Of a stretch of 10,451 nt of DNA, positions 1-7,057 are shown one piece after another. Made by a program: the position numbers and the translations under genes. Each line of letters opens with the position of its first letter. Within the stretch, counting starts at the first letter, position 1. The notes under the pieces are model-generated. The model did not search any database. It was not told the DNA's origin and saw only the letters and a program-made list of their open reading frames with translations. The stretch comes from Bermanella sp034111105 (lineage in GTDB: Bacteria; Pseudomonadota; Gammaproteobacteria; Pseudomonadales; Oceanobacteraceae), in contig JAWUXY010000129.1 of the NCBI GenBank assembly GCA_034111105.1, forward strand, positions 1 through 10,451, read 5' to 3'.

Positions 1-980
1 CCGCCTTCGATCATTAAGAAGAAACCATCATCATCTTTAGACAAGATATCCAACGCTTTCATGGTCATGTCTTTTAACGATGGCTCGTCAGTACACTTAG
101 CGCTTTGTGCACCGTTTTTACAATTGGTGTATTCGATGCCGTCATTCATGGCCGAATCATCAAACAAACCTAACAGCTTAGTGCCGTTGGCTGCCGCTAA
201 TTGTGCTTTAGTGAAAGCCAAACCGTAACCGGCCACTTGTGCTTCTTTAATAAGGTTACGATCATCTGAACGTTTTGATTTTTTAATAACATGAGTCGGT
301 GCATTTAACTCAGCCGCCATGGCCGCAAAATCACCAGCCGGTACCCAATGACGTGAACCACCGCCTAGCATCACATCAACACCAACATTTAATAAGTCTT
401 GTGCGATTTCGTTTTCATACGAACGATGTGGCTGATGCGCCGCAAAAGCCGCTGGTGTCGCGTGGGTTAAACGCGTATCAGAAATCAAACCCGTGGCTTT
501 GCCCATGGCTTTGGCTTTTTCTAGAATGGTTTCGACTTTATTGCCGTTATCATCAAGGCCTACCGCTTCAGAGATTGAACCTTTACCCGTGGCTAGTTGA
601 GTCGCTGAACACGCAGAGTCGACAACCAAGCTTGGATTCGCGCCCATAGGTGCGTTCATTGATAAACCTAAACGGCCGTTATCTGCAAATTTTTGCAAAC
701 CTGTCACTGTTGATGTTAATACAGAATTAGGGGCGCGACGGGCGTATTCTTCTAATAGGCCAACTTGCTGTGCGCCCATGCCATCACCGATCATTAAGAT
801 CACGTTTTTAACTTTGTTTTGTTCAACGACTTTAGGTTCTTCTATCTTTGGCTCTTCAATCTTTGGTTCATCAACTGCAGGCTCAGTATTTGGCTTACTA
901 TTACTGCTTGAACCGCATGCGGTTAAAAAAGAGCACGTCACCAGCACGGCTAACACATTTTTGGTTGGCGTAAATTTCAT
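1..980 (-). CDS. phoA: PhoA-family alkaline phosphatase lipoprotein, C-terminus beyond window
   Basis: This gene encodes an alkaline phosphatase that hydrolyses phosphate monoesters outside the cytoplasm; 326 codons are visible and the frame runs off the left edge. The N-terminus is a lipoprotein signal with lipobox LTAC (Cys22), followed by a Ser/Asn/Pro/Glu-rich linker holding a PKIEE repeat near residues 39-52. The family metal-binding motif ILMIGDGMGA lies at 61-70 (Asp66). The nucleophile motif VVDSACSAT has catalytic Ser122. The visible end, FFLMIEGG, is the stretch carrying the metal-ligand Glu (residue 325). The start at 980 has AAGGA about 8 bases upstream. The gene is divergent from betI. 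The family assignment is firm; the missing C-terminal quarter or more cannot be judged. Anchoring as a lipoprotein, probably in the outer membrane, is inferred from the lipobox. Confidence 0.93.
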   Translation of the reverse strand, partial: MKFTPTKNVLAVLVTCSFLTACGSSSNSKPNTEPAVDEPKIEEPKIEEPKVVEQNKVKNVILMIGDGMGAQQVGLLEEYARRAPNSVLTSTVTGLQKFADNGRLGLSMNAPMGANPSLVVDSACSATQLATGKGSISEAVGLDDNGNKVETILEKAKAMGKATGLISDTRLTHATPAAFAAHQPHRSYENEIAQDLLNVGVDVMLGGGSRHWVPAGDFAAMAAELNAPTHVIKKSKRSDDRNLIKEAQVAGYGLAFTKAQLAAANGTKLLGLFDDSAMNDGIEYTNCKNGAQSAKCTDEPSLKDMTMKALDILSKDDDGFFLMIEG

Positions 981-1167
981 TGCGCATTCCTTTTATTGTT
1001 TCAGATTCGTTACAGTTTGAATCACTGATGATGGGCAGTATGGGGGGCAAATATTACAGTTTTCTTAAAATTGCATGGTCGTTCAATATAAAATGAAAAA
1101 ATATATGAAATCAGTGCCTTATGATCACTTATTCGGCCACATTAAGTGTCTTATTAAGCCTAATACT

Positions 1168-1207
1168 TTGACAATTAACCTAAATGCAATATCACTGTCA
1201 TATGATA
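1168..1207 (+). promoter_or_regulatory. Possible betI promoter and operator region
   Basis: A perfect TTGACA lies at 1168-1173 upstream of betI, but no good -10 hexamer follows at 16-18 bp, so the promoter assignment is weak. A short inverted repeat, TATCA-N8-TGATA, lies at 1190-1207, 32 bases before the betI start. TetR-family repressors such as BetI commonly bind dyads of this kind in their own promoter, so this is a plausible but unproven autoregulatory site. The same stretch contains a CTGTCAT heptamer (1195-1201) matching one Pho-box half-site. The rest of 981-1239 shows no gene. Confidence 0.3.
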
Positions 1208-1239
1208 GTATCGTTATCTTTTGAATAAACGAGGACAAT

Positions 1240-1839
1240 ATGCCTAAAGTCGGCATGGAAAAAATTAGGCGTGAACAGTTAATCAACGCCACCCTTGCAG
1301 CGATTGAAGAACACGGTTTTCATGGCACAACGGTTTCTGTTATCAGTAAAAAAGCCAACCTAAGCACGGGTATTATCAGCCATTATTTTGGTGATAAAGC
1401 CGGACTAATGGATGCCACCATGCGCTATTTATTAGAGCAACTGAAACAAGACCTACTGCAACACTTGCCTAACAGTATTGATCATCATGTTCGTTTAAAT
1501 GCCATCATCGATGCCAACTTCACAAGTTTGCAACGCTCTAAACAAGCCGCCGTCACTTGGTTAGCGTTTTGGACGCAATCTATGCATTCACCACAACTGG
1601 CGCGCCTGCAACAAGTCAATGCAAAGCGTTTAATTTCAAACCTTAAATATTCGCTAAGGCATTTGATTCAAGCCGACAAAGTTGAATGGAGCGCCCAACT
1701 GATCGCAGCACAAATAGATGGCTACTGGTTACGTTGCGCCCTAAGCCACGAAGGTGACAACGCATACGCGGCCGCGGTTGAAACCTGTAAAACCTCAATT
1801 GCCAATATTATTCGTGATCACGCTGTTCAAACCGCTTAA
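1240..1839 (+). CDS. betI: BetI-like TetR-family transcriptional repressor (choline-responsive)
   Basis: This 199-residue protein matches the length and motif order of BetI, the cytoplasmic repressor of choline-to-glycine betaine genes, whose DNA binding is relieved by choline. The N-terminus MPKVGMEKIRREQLINATL is the BetI-type opening. The helix-turn-helix falls near residues 33-53 and includes LSTGIISHYFGDK, the hallmark recognition region. The ligand-domain signature WLAFW (107-111) and the LIAAQIDGYWLR segment also fit BetI. The start at 1240 has GAGG at 1231-1234. BetI normally sits with betB and betA or a choline transporter; here none is adjacent, and the neighbours are two secreted phosphatases. 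It may regulate them, itself, or bet genes elsewhere. The family is clear; the ligand and targets are inferred. Confidence 0.88.
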   Translation: MPKVGMEKIRREQLINATLAAIEEHGFHGTTVSVISKKANLSTGIISHYFGDKAGLMDATMRYLLEQLKQDLLQHLPNSIDHHVRLNAIIDANFTSLQRSKQAAVTWLAFWTQSMHSPQLARLQQVNAKRLISNLKYSLRHLIQADKVEWSAQLIAAQIDGYWLRCALSHEGDNAYAAAVETCKTSIANIIRDHAVQTA

Positions 1840-2070
1840 ATTTGCACGCTGCCTGCCCACTTTATACTGGGTGTAGTGTGCATACGCGAACAGCTTTACG
1901 ACCCCGCATGACTTGAAATGGCTAATTTAACAATTGCATTTAGTCTGTTCTCGCCTAAATACGGCCATAACTTATATTTGATTAGCCATTCAATATAAAT
2001 TAAGCAATTCGTCATATTTAATCTCTACTCTGCATTGGCAGTCTCACCAATAATAAAGAGAGAGCCCACC
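1840..2070 (+). promoter_or_regulatory. Intergenic region with weak candidate promoter for the PhoD-like gene
   Basis: No gene is visible here. The best promoter-like pair for the downstream phosphatase is TTGCAT (1934-1939) and TAAATA (1956-1961) with a 16-bp spacer, which would leave a leader of about 100 bases. Just after betI, nested short dyads (TGCAC at 1843-1847 with GTGCA at 1878-1882; CCCA at 1856-1859 with TGGG at 1868-1871) could form an imperfect hairpin. No T-run follows, so it is not a convincing terminator. A purine-rich Shine-Dalgarno stretch, AAAGAGAGAG, at about 2055-2064 sets the start at 2071. Confidence 0.25.
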
Positions 2071-3822
2071 ATGAAAACCCAGCGACCACATTCGTTTGCG
2101 CCTACGTTTACGAGAATAACCGTACTCAGCGGCTTGCTTGGCGCATTGAGCCAAACCACCTTCGCCGCCCCCGAAGTTCACTTCGAGCAATGCCAACAAC
2201 CTTTTACATACAAAGATAACCAATACGTAGGAACCACCAACCGCGACCACATTGGCGGCCAGTGGTGTTATTTAAAAACGCCCATTAATGGCAGCAATTG
2301 GGGTAACGTACGTGAAGAAACCATTCCTCAACAAACCACGGTTTCAGGTAATAAATGTGCGACGTCTAGCTCTTATAAACTAGAAAAATTCAACGGTTGC
2401 AGCACCCGCGACAACGATGACTTTTGGTGTTACACCGAAGGCAATGGTAAAAACTGGGAAAACTGCAATGTAAATAGCCAACCCAACGAACTGCTTTCAC
2501 ACGCGCAACCACAACCAAGCGACCTGATCGAAAAAATTGCCGTGGGTTCGTGCTTTAAAGTACAAGGCACCATGGGCCAAGCCATGAGTCGCATTATTGA
2601 AAGCAAACCGGATTTATTTATGTGGCTAGGTGACAACATATACGCCGACACCACTAACATGACCACCATGCAAAACAAGTACGACACTAAAAAACGCAAC
2701 ACCGATTACCAACGTTTTTTAGAGGCCCAAATTCCGGTACTGGCCACTTGGGATGACCACGACTTTGGTGCCAACAACGCAGGCAACAACTACAGCAAAC
2801 GCGAAGAAAGCCAGCAGCAGTTTTTACGTCACTTTGATATTCCAAGCAATGATGTACGCTACAAGCAGCAAGACGGCATTTACAGTGCAACCATTCAAGG
2901 GCCAAGTGGTAAACAAGTGCACTCCATCATGTTAGATGCGCGTTACTTCCGCTCGCCTACGTTTAGCAGTTATGGCACGTGCCAAGGTGACAACTCCACC
3001 GTATTAGGTGATGCACAATGGGCATGGTTAGAACAAGAACTGGCAAAACCGTCTGAAATTAAAATTATTGCATCGGGCATTCAAGTATTGCCACCACTGC
3101 ACCGCGCCCGTAATTTAAACAGTTATTGCGCATACGGTAACGGCCAACAATTTAATACGGCGGTGAACAACCTAAACGAAAGTAATGATTCCGGCACCAG
3201 TTACGAATCATGGGCTGAAATGCCACAGCAACGAGAAAAACTATTGCGCCTAGCGCAACAAGCCATCAACACAGGCAAAACCAAACAGATTATTTTTGTT
3301 AGTGGTGACCAACACTGGGGCGAGCTACTTGAAAAAACCATACCCGCCAGCAACCAGCACGGCGCTCAAGCAACGGTTTACGAGATCACCGCATCCGGTT
3401 TTGGCCAAAACTGGCGCTACGATGTACCCAACCCAAACCGCCTAAACATCTATGCCGACAACCAAGGCAACGGCCAATACAACCAAGCGTGTCAATTGCC
3501 GTTTAAATACGCGGGCATTACTTACGACAGTTGCATCACTCGTGATAACAGCGCCCCATGGTGTTACACCCAACTAGACAGCAACGGCAAAGGCATTGAA
3601 GACGCATGGGGCAACTGCGCACCCGAAGGCGCAAGCATCCCAACAGGTAAAGTGGGTAAAGTGCCGAGCAACCTAGGCAGCGTATCCACCGCCGACCGTC
3701 ATATCATAAATAAATCTGGCAGCAACTACGGGCAAATTGATATTGATTGGGCTAACAGCACGATTAAATTATCACTGCAAACAGAAAGCGAAGAGATTGT
3801 TTCGACGATCATTACGTTTTAA
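2071..3822 (+). CDS. Secreted PhoD-like phosphatase/phosphodiesterase with fibronectin type II-like modules
   Basis: This 583-residue protein starts at ATG 2071, where AAAGAGAGAG gives the ribosome site; the frame is open further upstream but lacks a ribosome site there. Residues 1-32 form a Sec-type signal ending QTTFA-AP, without the twin arginines of classical PhoD. The catalytic domain starts near residue 155. It carries the PhoD landmarks VGSCF (Cys161), WLGDNIYAD (186-193), WDDHDFGAN (227-235), SGDQHWGE (411-418), YEITASG and the C-terminal YGQIDIDW, all tied to metal binding in this family. Around this core lie FN2-like modules at 41-80 (degenerate), 96-132 and 474-516. The last is inserted between NPNR (454-457) and the final beta segment. 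CxxPF...C...WC...WxxC spacing and WCYT motifs support the FN2/kringle-like call. PhoD relatives cleave phosphomonoesters or phosphodiesters, including phospholipids; the substrate here is unknown. FN2 modules probably target it to a ligand or surface. Confidence 0.88.
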   Translation: MKTQRPHSFAPTFTRITVLSGLLGALSQTTFAAPEVHFEQCQQPFTYKDNQYVGTTNRDHIGGQWCYLKTPINGSNWGNVREETIPQQTTVSGNKCATSSSYKLEKFNGCSTRDNDDFWCYTEGNGKNWENCNVNSQPNELLSHAQPQPSDLIEKIAVGSCFKVQGTMGQAMSRIIESKPDLFMWLGDNIYADTTNMTTMQNKYDTKKRNTDYQRFLEAQIPVLATWDDHDFGANNAGNNYSKREESQQQFLRHFDIPSNDVRYKQQDGIYSATIQGPSGKQVHSIMLDARYFRSPTFSSYGTCQGDNSTVLGDAQWAWLEQELAKPSEIKIIASGIQVLPPLHRARNLNSYCAYGNGQQFNTAVNNLNESNDSGTSYESWAEMPQQREKLLRLAQQAINTGKTKQIIFVSGDQHWGELLEKTIPASNQHGAQATVYEITASGFGQNWRYDVPNPNRLNIYADNQGNGQYNQACQLPFKYAGITYDSCITRDNSAPWCYTQLDSNGKGIEDAWGNCAPEGASIPTGKVGKVPSNLGSVSTADRHIINKSGSNYGQIDIDWANSTIKLSLQTESEEIVSTIITF

Positions 3823-4138
3823 AAAGTAACAAAATTAAGATATGGGCTCCTACTCAAGGACTGCGTTCTATTAGCATGTCCTTTGGGTAGGCAGTGACGG
3901 TAGCGGCTTAATCACAATCACGTCTTCTAGCCACACCGTCTTTCCCACGAAGGATCGTCATCCCCGAGTGTTGTTATCGGTGAAGACGGCCCAACCCTTA
4001 CCGGCAATATTTCCAAGTATTCATGACCAACCACCTCTTTCGTTATGAGATAGCAGAAACTCGTGAAGGCGCTTACATATCAAACGCCCCGTAAGTACAT
4101 CAGCGCTTTTAACACTCGATTGAATTGAATTGAATGCA
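3823..4138. other. Intergenic region with hairpins and short repeats, no gene recognised
   Basis: This gap lies between the convergent PhoD-like and HEPN genes. It holds several inverted repeats. One at 3850-3890 has near-perfect arms (CTACTCAAGGAC and GTCCTTTGGGTAG) and an extended inner stem. A short one at 4068-4088 (GGCGCTT and AAACGCC) is close to the 3' ends of both genes. Neither is followed by a clear T-run, so neither is a confident terminator, though convergent genes need one. Three tandem copies of TTGAA occur at 4120-4134 just past the HEPN stop codon. A 23-codon frame from 4023 has no homology I recognise. Confidence 0.4.
3936..3989. repeat. REP-like palindromic element (degenerate)
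   Basis: Outer arms CCGTCTTTCC (3936-3945) and GGTGAAGACGG (3979-3989) can pair with one bulge. Between them, CGTCATCCCCGAG followed by TATCGG forms a second small dyad. The CGTCATCCCCGAG wording resembles the CATCCCCG-type intergenic palindromes repeated through many proteobacterial genomes. Only one copy is in the window, so the repeat nature is inferred from resemblance. Confidence 0.35.
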
Positions 4139-4558
4139 TTACGAGGTGATGGGTGGCAGCGCCTTAACTAAAAGTAAGACCTCATTTGTAATGCTTATTA
4201 GTTCTTTAAGCAGTTGAGGGTTGACCTCTAGATGCCCTTCATACTCGGCTAAATTTCGCGCTTTATGACAATTATCAAGTACACGCCACTTTGCACGATC
4301 AAGTCCTAATGTATGCTGCAAACATTGAAACACCAAATAGCGACTATCACTACGATAGCCATGCCAGCGCAATGCCGCTAACGATAAAGCATGGGCCGCG
4401 CCATATGCCAAGGAAAACTGGCTGTCTTCACTTAAGCCTTGTATTCGAGCATCGCTTAATTTAATTTCAGCTGCGCGCAACATACCTGCAAACTCTTTTG
4501 CATCGGCCGCTTCATTTTTTAATTGCTGTATTTTGACTAGGTTATCCAGCTCTAGCAT
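4139..4558 (-). CDS. HEPN-domain protein, putative toxin of a HEPN/MNT pair
   Basis: This 139-residue, almost entirely helical protein has the layout of HEPN proteins that pair with MNT nucleotidyltransferases. The conserved parts are a helix with SLAYGAAHALSLAALRWHGY (49-68), then YLVFQCLQHTLGL (74-86), then NCHKARNLAEYEG (96-108). Many HEPN toxins are RNases with an R-x4-6-H motif; here Arg101 is followed by Glu105-Tyr106 and the first downstream His is 109, so the usual motif is altered. RNase activity is therefore not assured. The start has AGGAAG at optimal distance. It lies 26 bases downstream of the nucleotidyltransferase gene, probably co-transcribed. In known HEPN/MNT type VII systems the nucleotidyltransferase neutralises HEPN by AMP transfer; that role here is inferred. 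Confidence 0.75.
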   Translation of the reverse strand: MLELDNLVKIQQLKNEAADAKEFAGMLRAAEIKLSDARIQGLSEDSQFSLAYGAAHALSLAALRWHGYRSDSRYLVFQCLQHTLGLDRAKWRVLDNCHKARNLAEYEGHLEVNPQLLKELISITNEVLLLVKALPPITS

Positions 4559-4584
4559 TGGGCTTCCTAGTGGTTAAGTTGTCG

Positions 4585-5166
4585 TTAATCACTTTTCTCT
4601 TCTAACAAATTAATTTTGGCTTGCGCCATCACCTTACTTAAAAAACCTTGGCCATCTGCTAAACGTTGTGACAATTCTTGTGGCGAATAAATGGTCGGAT
4701 TCACGGGCCGCTGCAGCTGAGTTTCAGCAGGCTCTAACAGTGCCATAATTTCGCTATAACTTAAATCATCACCGACCAACATCACATCCACATCACTGCC
4801 GGCATGATCTTCACCTTTTGCCACCGAGCCATAAATAAACGCCTGCTCTAACTTTGGCATAATGCTTAACAAAGCTGACTGCAAAACCCCTCGCACTCCA
4901 AAGGTTTTTTTCACAATTGCGATTAATTCATTAAATACTGGCGCGGCTTTATTCGCTTGATAGTGATTTTGATTCCCCTGTTTCGTTACCACAAGCAAAC
5001 CCGCAGCCGCTAGATTACTCAGTTCACGGCTGATGGCACCTTTGCCCATATCAGCAATGCGCACCACTTCATTTAAATAAAAGCTTTTATCTGGCTGAGT
5101 AAACAGCAATGCCAACACCTTTTGCTGCGCCTTGGTGAACAAGGCATCCCCTATACTGGTATTCAT
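4585..5166 (-). CDS. Winged-helix MNT nucleotidyltransferase, putative antitoxin and autoregulator
   Basis: This 193-residue protein fuses a DNA-binding domain to a minimal nucleotidyltransferase. Residues 10-70 read as an ArsR/MarR-like winged helix (LNEVVRIADMGKGAISRELSN with the wing around TKQGNQNHY). Residues 108-160 form the polymerase-beta-type core: YGSVAKGE (112-119) with Gly113-Ser114, then SDVDVMLVG with Asp125 and Asp127. The strand where a third carboxylate is usual reads RPVNPTIYS, with Asn156 in the likely position. The gene precedes the HEPN gene on the same strand. By analogy with MntA-type antitoxins it may AMPylate the HEPN partner, while its winged helix could bind the repeated dyads at its own promoter. 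Both are inferences; the domain calls are well supported. The ribosome site is weak (GGTCGGATGAT). Confidence 0.83.
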   Translation of the reverse strand: MNTSIGDALFTKAQQKVLALLFTQPDKSFYLNEVVRIADMGKGAISRELSNLAAAGLLVVTKQGNQNHYQANKAAPVFNELIAIVKKTFGVRGVLQSALLSIMPKLEQAFIYGSVAKGEDHAGSDVDVMLVGDDLSYSEIMALLEPAETQLQRPVNPTIYSPQELSQRLADGQGFLSKVMAQAKINLLEEKSD

Positions 5167-5183
5167 ATCATCCGACCAAAAGA

Positions 5184-5224
5184 CCCAATTTGGGTACTAT
5201 AGGTCCCAATTTGGGTCCTGTCTA
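5184..5224 (-). promoter_or_regulatory. Promoter of the MNT-HEPN operon with two overlapping operators
   Basis: On the minus strand, -35 TAGACA (5224-5219), a 17-bp spacer and -10 TATAGT (5201-5196) form a good sigma70 promoter, predicted to start near 5189, about 23 bases before the start codon. Two copies of CCCAATTTGGGT, each with the perfect inverted core CCCAA-T-TTGGG, lie at 5184-5195 and 5205-5216. One fills the spacer and one covers the start-site region. They are 21 bp apart, two helical turns, so two dimers would sit on one face of the DNA. The likely binder is the winged-helix domain encoded just downstream. Confidence 0.75.
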
Positions 5225-5247
5225 GTTTTAAACCATATGCCAATAAA

Positions 5248-6366
5248 CTACACCTCAAGAAAAAACGACGCCTGCGCCACCGGCTGCCCATTCATCAGCA
5301 CCTCAAGTTTTTGTGTGCCCGTATAATAGCGTCGCGTGGTAATGGCTTTAATGGCGTGTGTTTTTTGCACACTCACTGATTGGCCAGACTCTAAACGAAG
5401 TGTTTTCAATTTAAATACTTTGGCTGAGGTTTTGCCGTTGGCTTTCATAAAATGCAGCGCAAAATCCACCACCAAAGACTGAGGCTCATTCGTCGCGGAT
5501 TCAAACGACAAGTCAAACGTTAAGCTATCACCCAGTACGAGGTGATCAGCCGATAATGTTAAATTAAGGCCTTTAACCTTAACCACTTTACTGTGCCCCA
5601 ATAACTCAAACACATCAGGGTGCCCCGCTTTTACCAAGCTGCGGGTGGCGTGTTTAATGAGCCACTTTACATTATCATCACTGTTTGGGTACCACGCCTT
5701 GCATTGATCAATCACCACGTGCGGATGGTCTTTGCTTATATCATTAAGGTGGTTCGCCACCGAACGCCTTACGTACAAACTCTCGTCATTTTTTAATACA
5801 TCAAGCCAACGCAAATTATCGCTAGGGTCTTTAATATACGGTTTTAACTGCATCCCCCAAGGCAAGCGGGGCCGCGTGCCCTCCGAGACTAAACGCCGTA
5901 CCTGTGCACTCTCATCTTTTACCCAGGTTTTAAAATGCTGATGACACAACTTAGGGTGTTTAAGCAAAAACGGGCGAATCGCAAATTCTGCCGAAAATAA
6001 ATGGGTTAATTCACGCAGTGCAGGCAACGCAACATCGGGGCTATCTACCCCATACTCCCCGATATAATCAATAATGGGCCATGCGGCAAAGCCCCGCAGT
6101 GGGTCATCAGGGTTACCAGCATCCCAAACGCTAGGCAGCTCAAGTAAACACTTAACGGCTTGATCAAACTCAACCGGCAAAAACTGATGCAGGGTTTCAA
6201 TAACATGCTGAACACGCTCTTTTAATTCGAGTGATTCAAGTGGTTTTTTTGCCGCTTTAATAAACGCCTTACAATCAAATGTATTTTGCAGGGTACGTGT
6301 TTGAGCAAGTGCTTGGCTTATGCGCTTAATCGCGGGCAAGCCAAGGCCGTTCTTCATGAGTTCCAT
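5248..6366 (-). CDS. AlkD-like HEAT-repeat DNA alkylation repair protein
   Basis: This 372-residue protein resembles the larger branch of the AlkD-type DNA alkylation repair family, cytoplasmic glycosylase-like proteins built from HEAT-like helical repeats that grip damaged DNA. Residues 1-260 are helical, with family wording such as FAAWPIIDYIGEYG (93-106), VRRLVSEGTRPRLPWG (156-171), LRWLDVLKNDESLYVRRSVANHLND (185-209) and WLIKHATRSLVKAG (235-248). Residues 265-372 are a beta-rich domain of the type appended in this branch. Whether it is catalytic cannot be read off, since AlkD paralogues include structure-binding forms. Two in-frame ATGs, at 6366 and 6357, compete; 6366 is kept because the block around it is conserved in the relic copy at 7550-7674. 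Its stop codon is 23 bases from the -35 of the MNT promoter, with no terminator seen. Confidence 0.82.
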   Translation of the reverse strand: MELMKNGLGLPAIKRISQALAQTRTLQNTFDCKAFIKAAKKPLESLELKERVQHVIETLHQFLPVEFDQAVKCLLELPSVWDAGNPDDPLRGFAAWPIIDYIGEYGVDSPDVALPALRELTHLFSAEFAIRPFLLKHPKLCHQHFKTWVKDESAQVRRLVSEGTRPRLPWGMQLKPYIKDPSDNLRWLDVLKNDESLYVRRSVANHLNDISKDHPHVVIDQCKAWYPNSDDNVKWLIKHATRSLVKAGHPDVFELLGHSKVVKVKGLNLTLSADHLVLGDSLTFDLSFESATNEPQSLVVDFALHFMKANGKTSAKVFKLKTLRLESGQSVSVQKTHAIKAITTRRYYTGTQKLEVLMNGQPVAQASFFLEV

Positions 6367-6560
6367 AATTGGGTTCTGTTTTTGTTAGATTCAAGAAATA
6401 ATAACAAGTTCTAGTGACAGGGTGTGGCAGGAGTGATGCTGCTCATTAAAGACATTATTCGATTTATCAAATCTAACGTGGGACAAATAGATGTTGCAGG
6501 TATGGCTAACGTATCCGCTAAGTCCGTTGTTCACTTCAAACAATCAAAAACAGACATCAA
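6367..6560. other. Intergenic region upstream of the alkylation repair gene
   Basis: No gene is visible. A short palindrome, GATTTATCAAATC (6461-6473), could be a small regulatory dyad. The 17 bases next to the repair gene start (to 6383) are identical in the relic copy at 7658-7674. No strong promoter pair was found. Confidence 0.3.
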
Positions 6561-7037
6561 CTAACGATACTCATCCCAAAAACCCTCATCTTGAATATGC
6601 CCCACCCAACTACGAGGATAAACATGAGCCGCCATCCGCACAAACACAGGGGATAATACCGTTTGCCCTGCACCCACCACAATTTCAACCGCCGGTTTTA
6701 AACGCCTAGAAAGAAGACCACCCATGACCATTTCGTTGTATGAATCCATCACATACACACCCGGCGTCAGGTTATCCATAATTTCAACCCGTTTGCCTAC
6801 TTTAAAATCCATCAAAGACTTATGCACCTGACCTGTCTTTTGATTTTTAAGCAGCACCTCAATCCCAATTGAAGTGTTAGAGCGTTTACCCATGAACTGC
6901 TCAGCAAATACAGGAAAAGCGATTTGGCCAACGGCGTTAGATTCAGGCTGCGCTTGGTTCTCAAACTGGGAGCCAACAGAGCAACCCGCAATAAACACCA
7001 ATATACATAAAGCGCTTAATAGTTTTGAAAGCTTCAT
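6561..7037 (-). CDS. Small lipoprotein of unknown function
   Basis: This 158-residue protein begins MKLSKLLSALCILVFIAGCS. That is a lipoprotein signal peptide with lipobox IAGC (Cys19) and Ser at +2, which in gammaproteobacteria favours the outer membrane. The mature part looks beta-rich and globular: a strand series around GIEVLLKNQKTGQVHKSL, a turn NLTPGVYVMDSYNEM typical of beta-sandwich domains that end a strand with PGxY, and a C-terminus rich in aromatic residues (SWVGHIQDEGFWDEYR). I do not recognise the family. It lies between the Fic relic and the alkylation repair gene, all on the minus strand. A weak promoter is proposed 21 bases upstream. It seems intact, unlike its upstream neighbours. 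Confidence 0.7.
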   Translation of the reverse strand: MKLSKLLSALCILVFIAGCSVGSQFENQAQPESNAVGQIAFPVFAEQFMGKRSNTSIGIEVLLKNQKTGQVHKSLMDFKVGKRVEIMDNLTPGVYVMDSYNEMVMGGLLSRRLKPAVEIVVGAGQTVLSPVFVRMAAHVYPRSWVGHIQDEGFWDEYR

Positions 7038-7057
7038 TGATCAATCCATTAATATGA

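Noticed and set aside
998..1015. Pho-box-like pair upstream of phoA on the minus strand (CTGTAAC-GAAT-CTGAAAC)
   Set aside because: It matches the 7+4+7 layout, but it ends only 17 bases before the start codon, leaving no room for a -10 and transcript start, and each half is just 4-5 of 7 consensus bases.
299..1020. Plus-strand frames opposite the phoA gene
   Set aside because: They are antisense shadows of a clearly coding minus-strand phosphatase with all family motifs.
4023..4094. 23-codon plus-strand frame
   Set aside because: No ribosome site, no recognisable homology and a length expected by chance.
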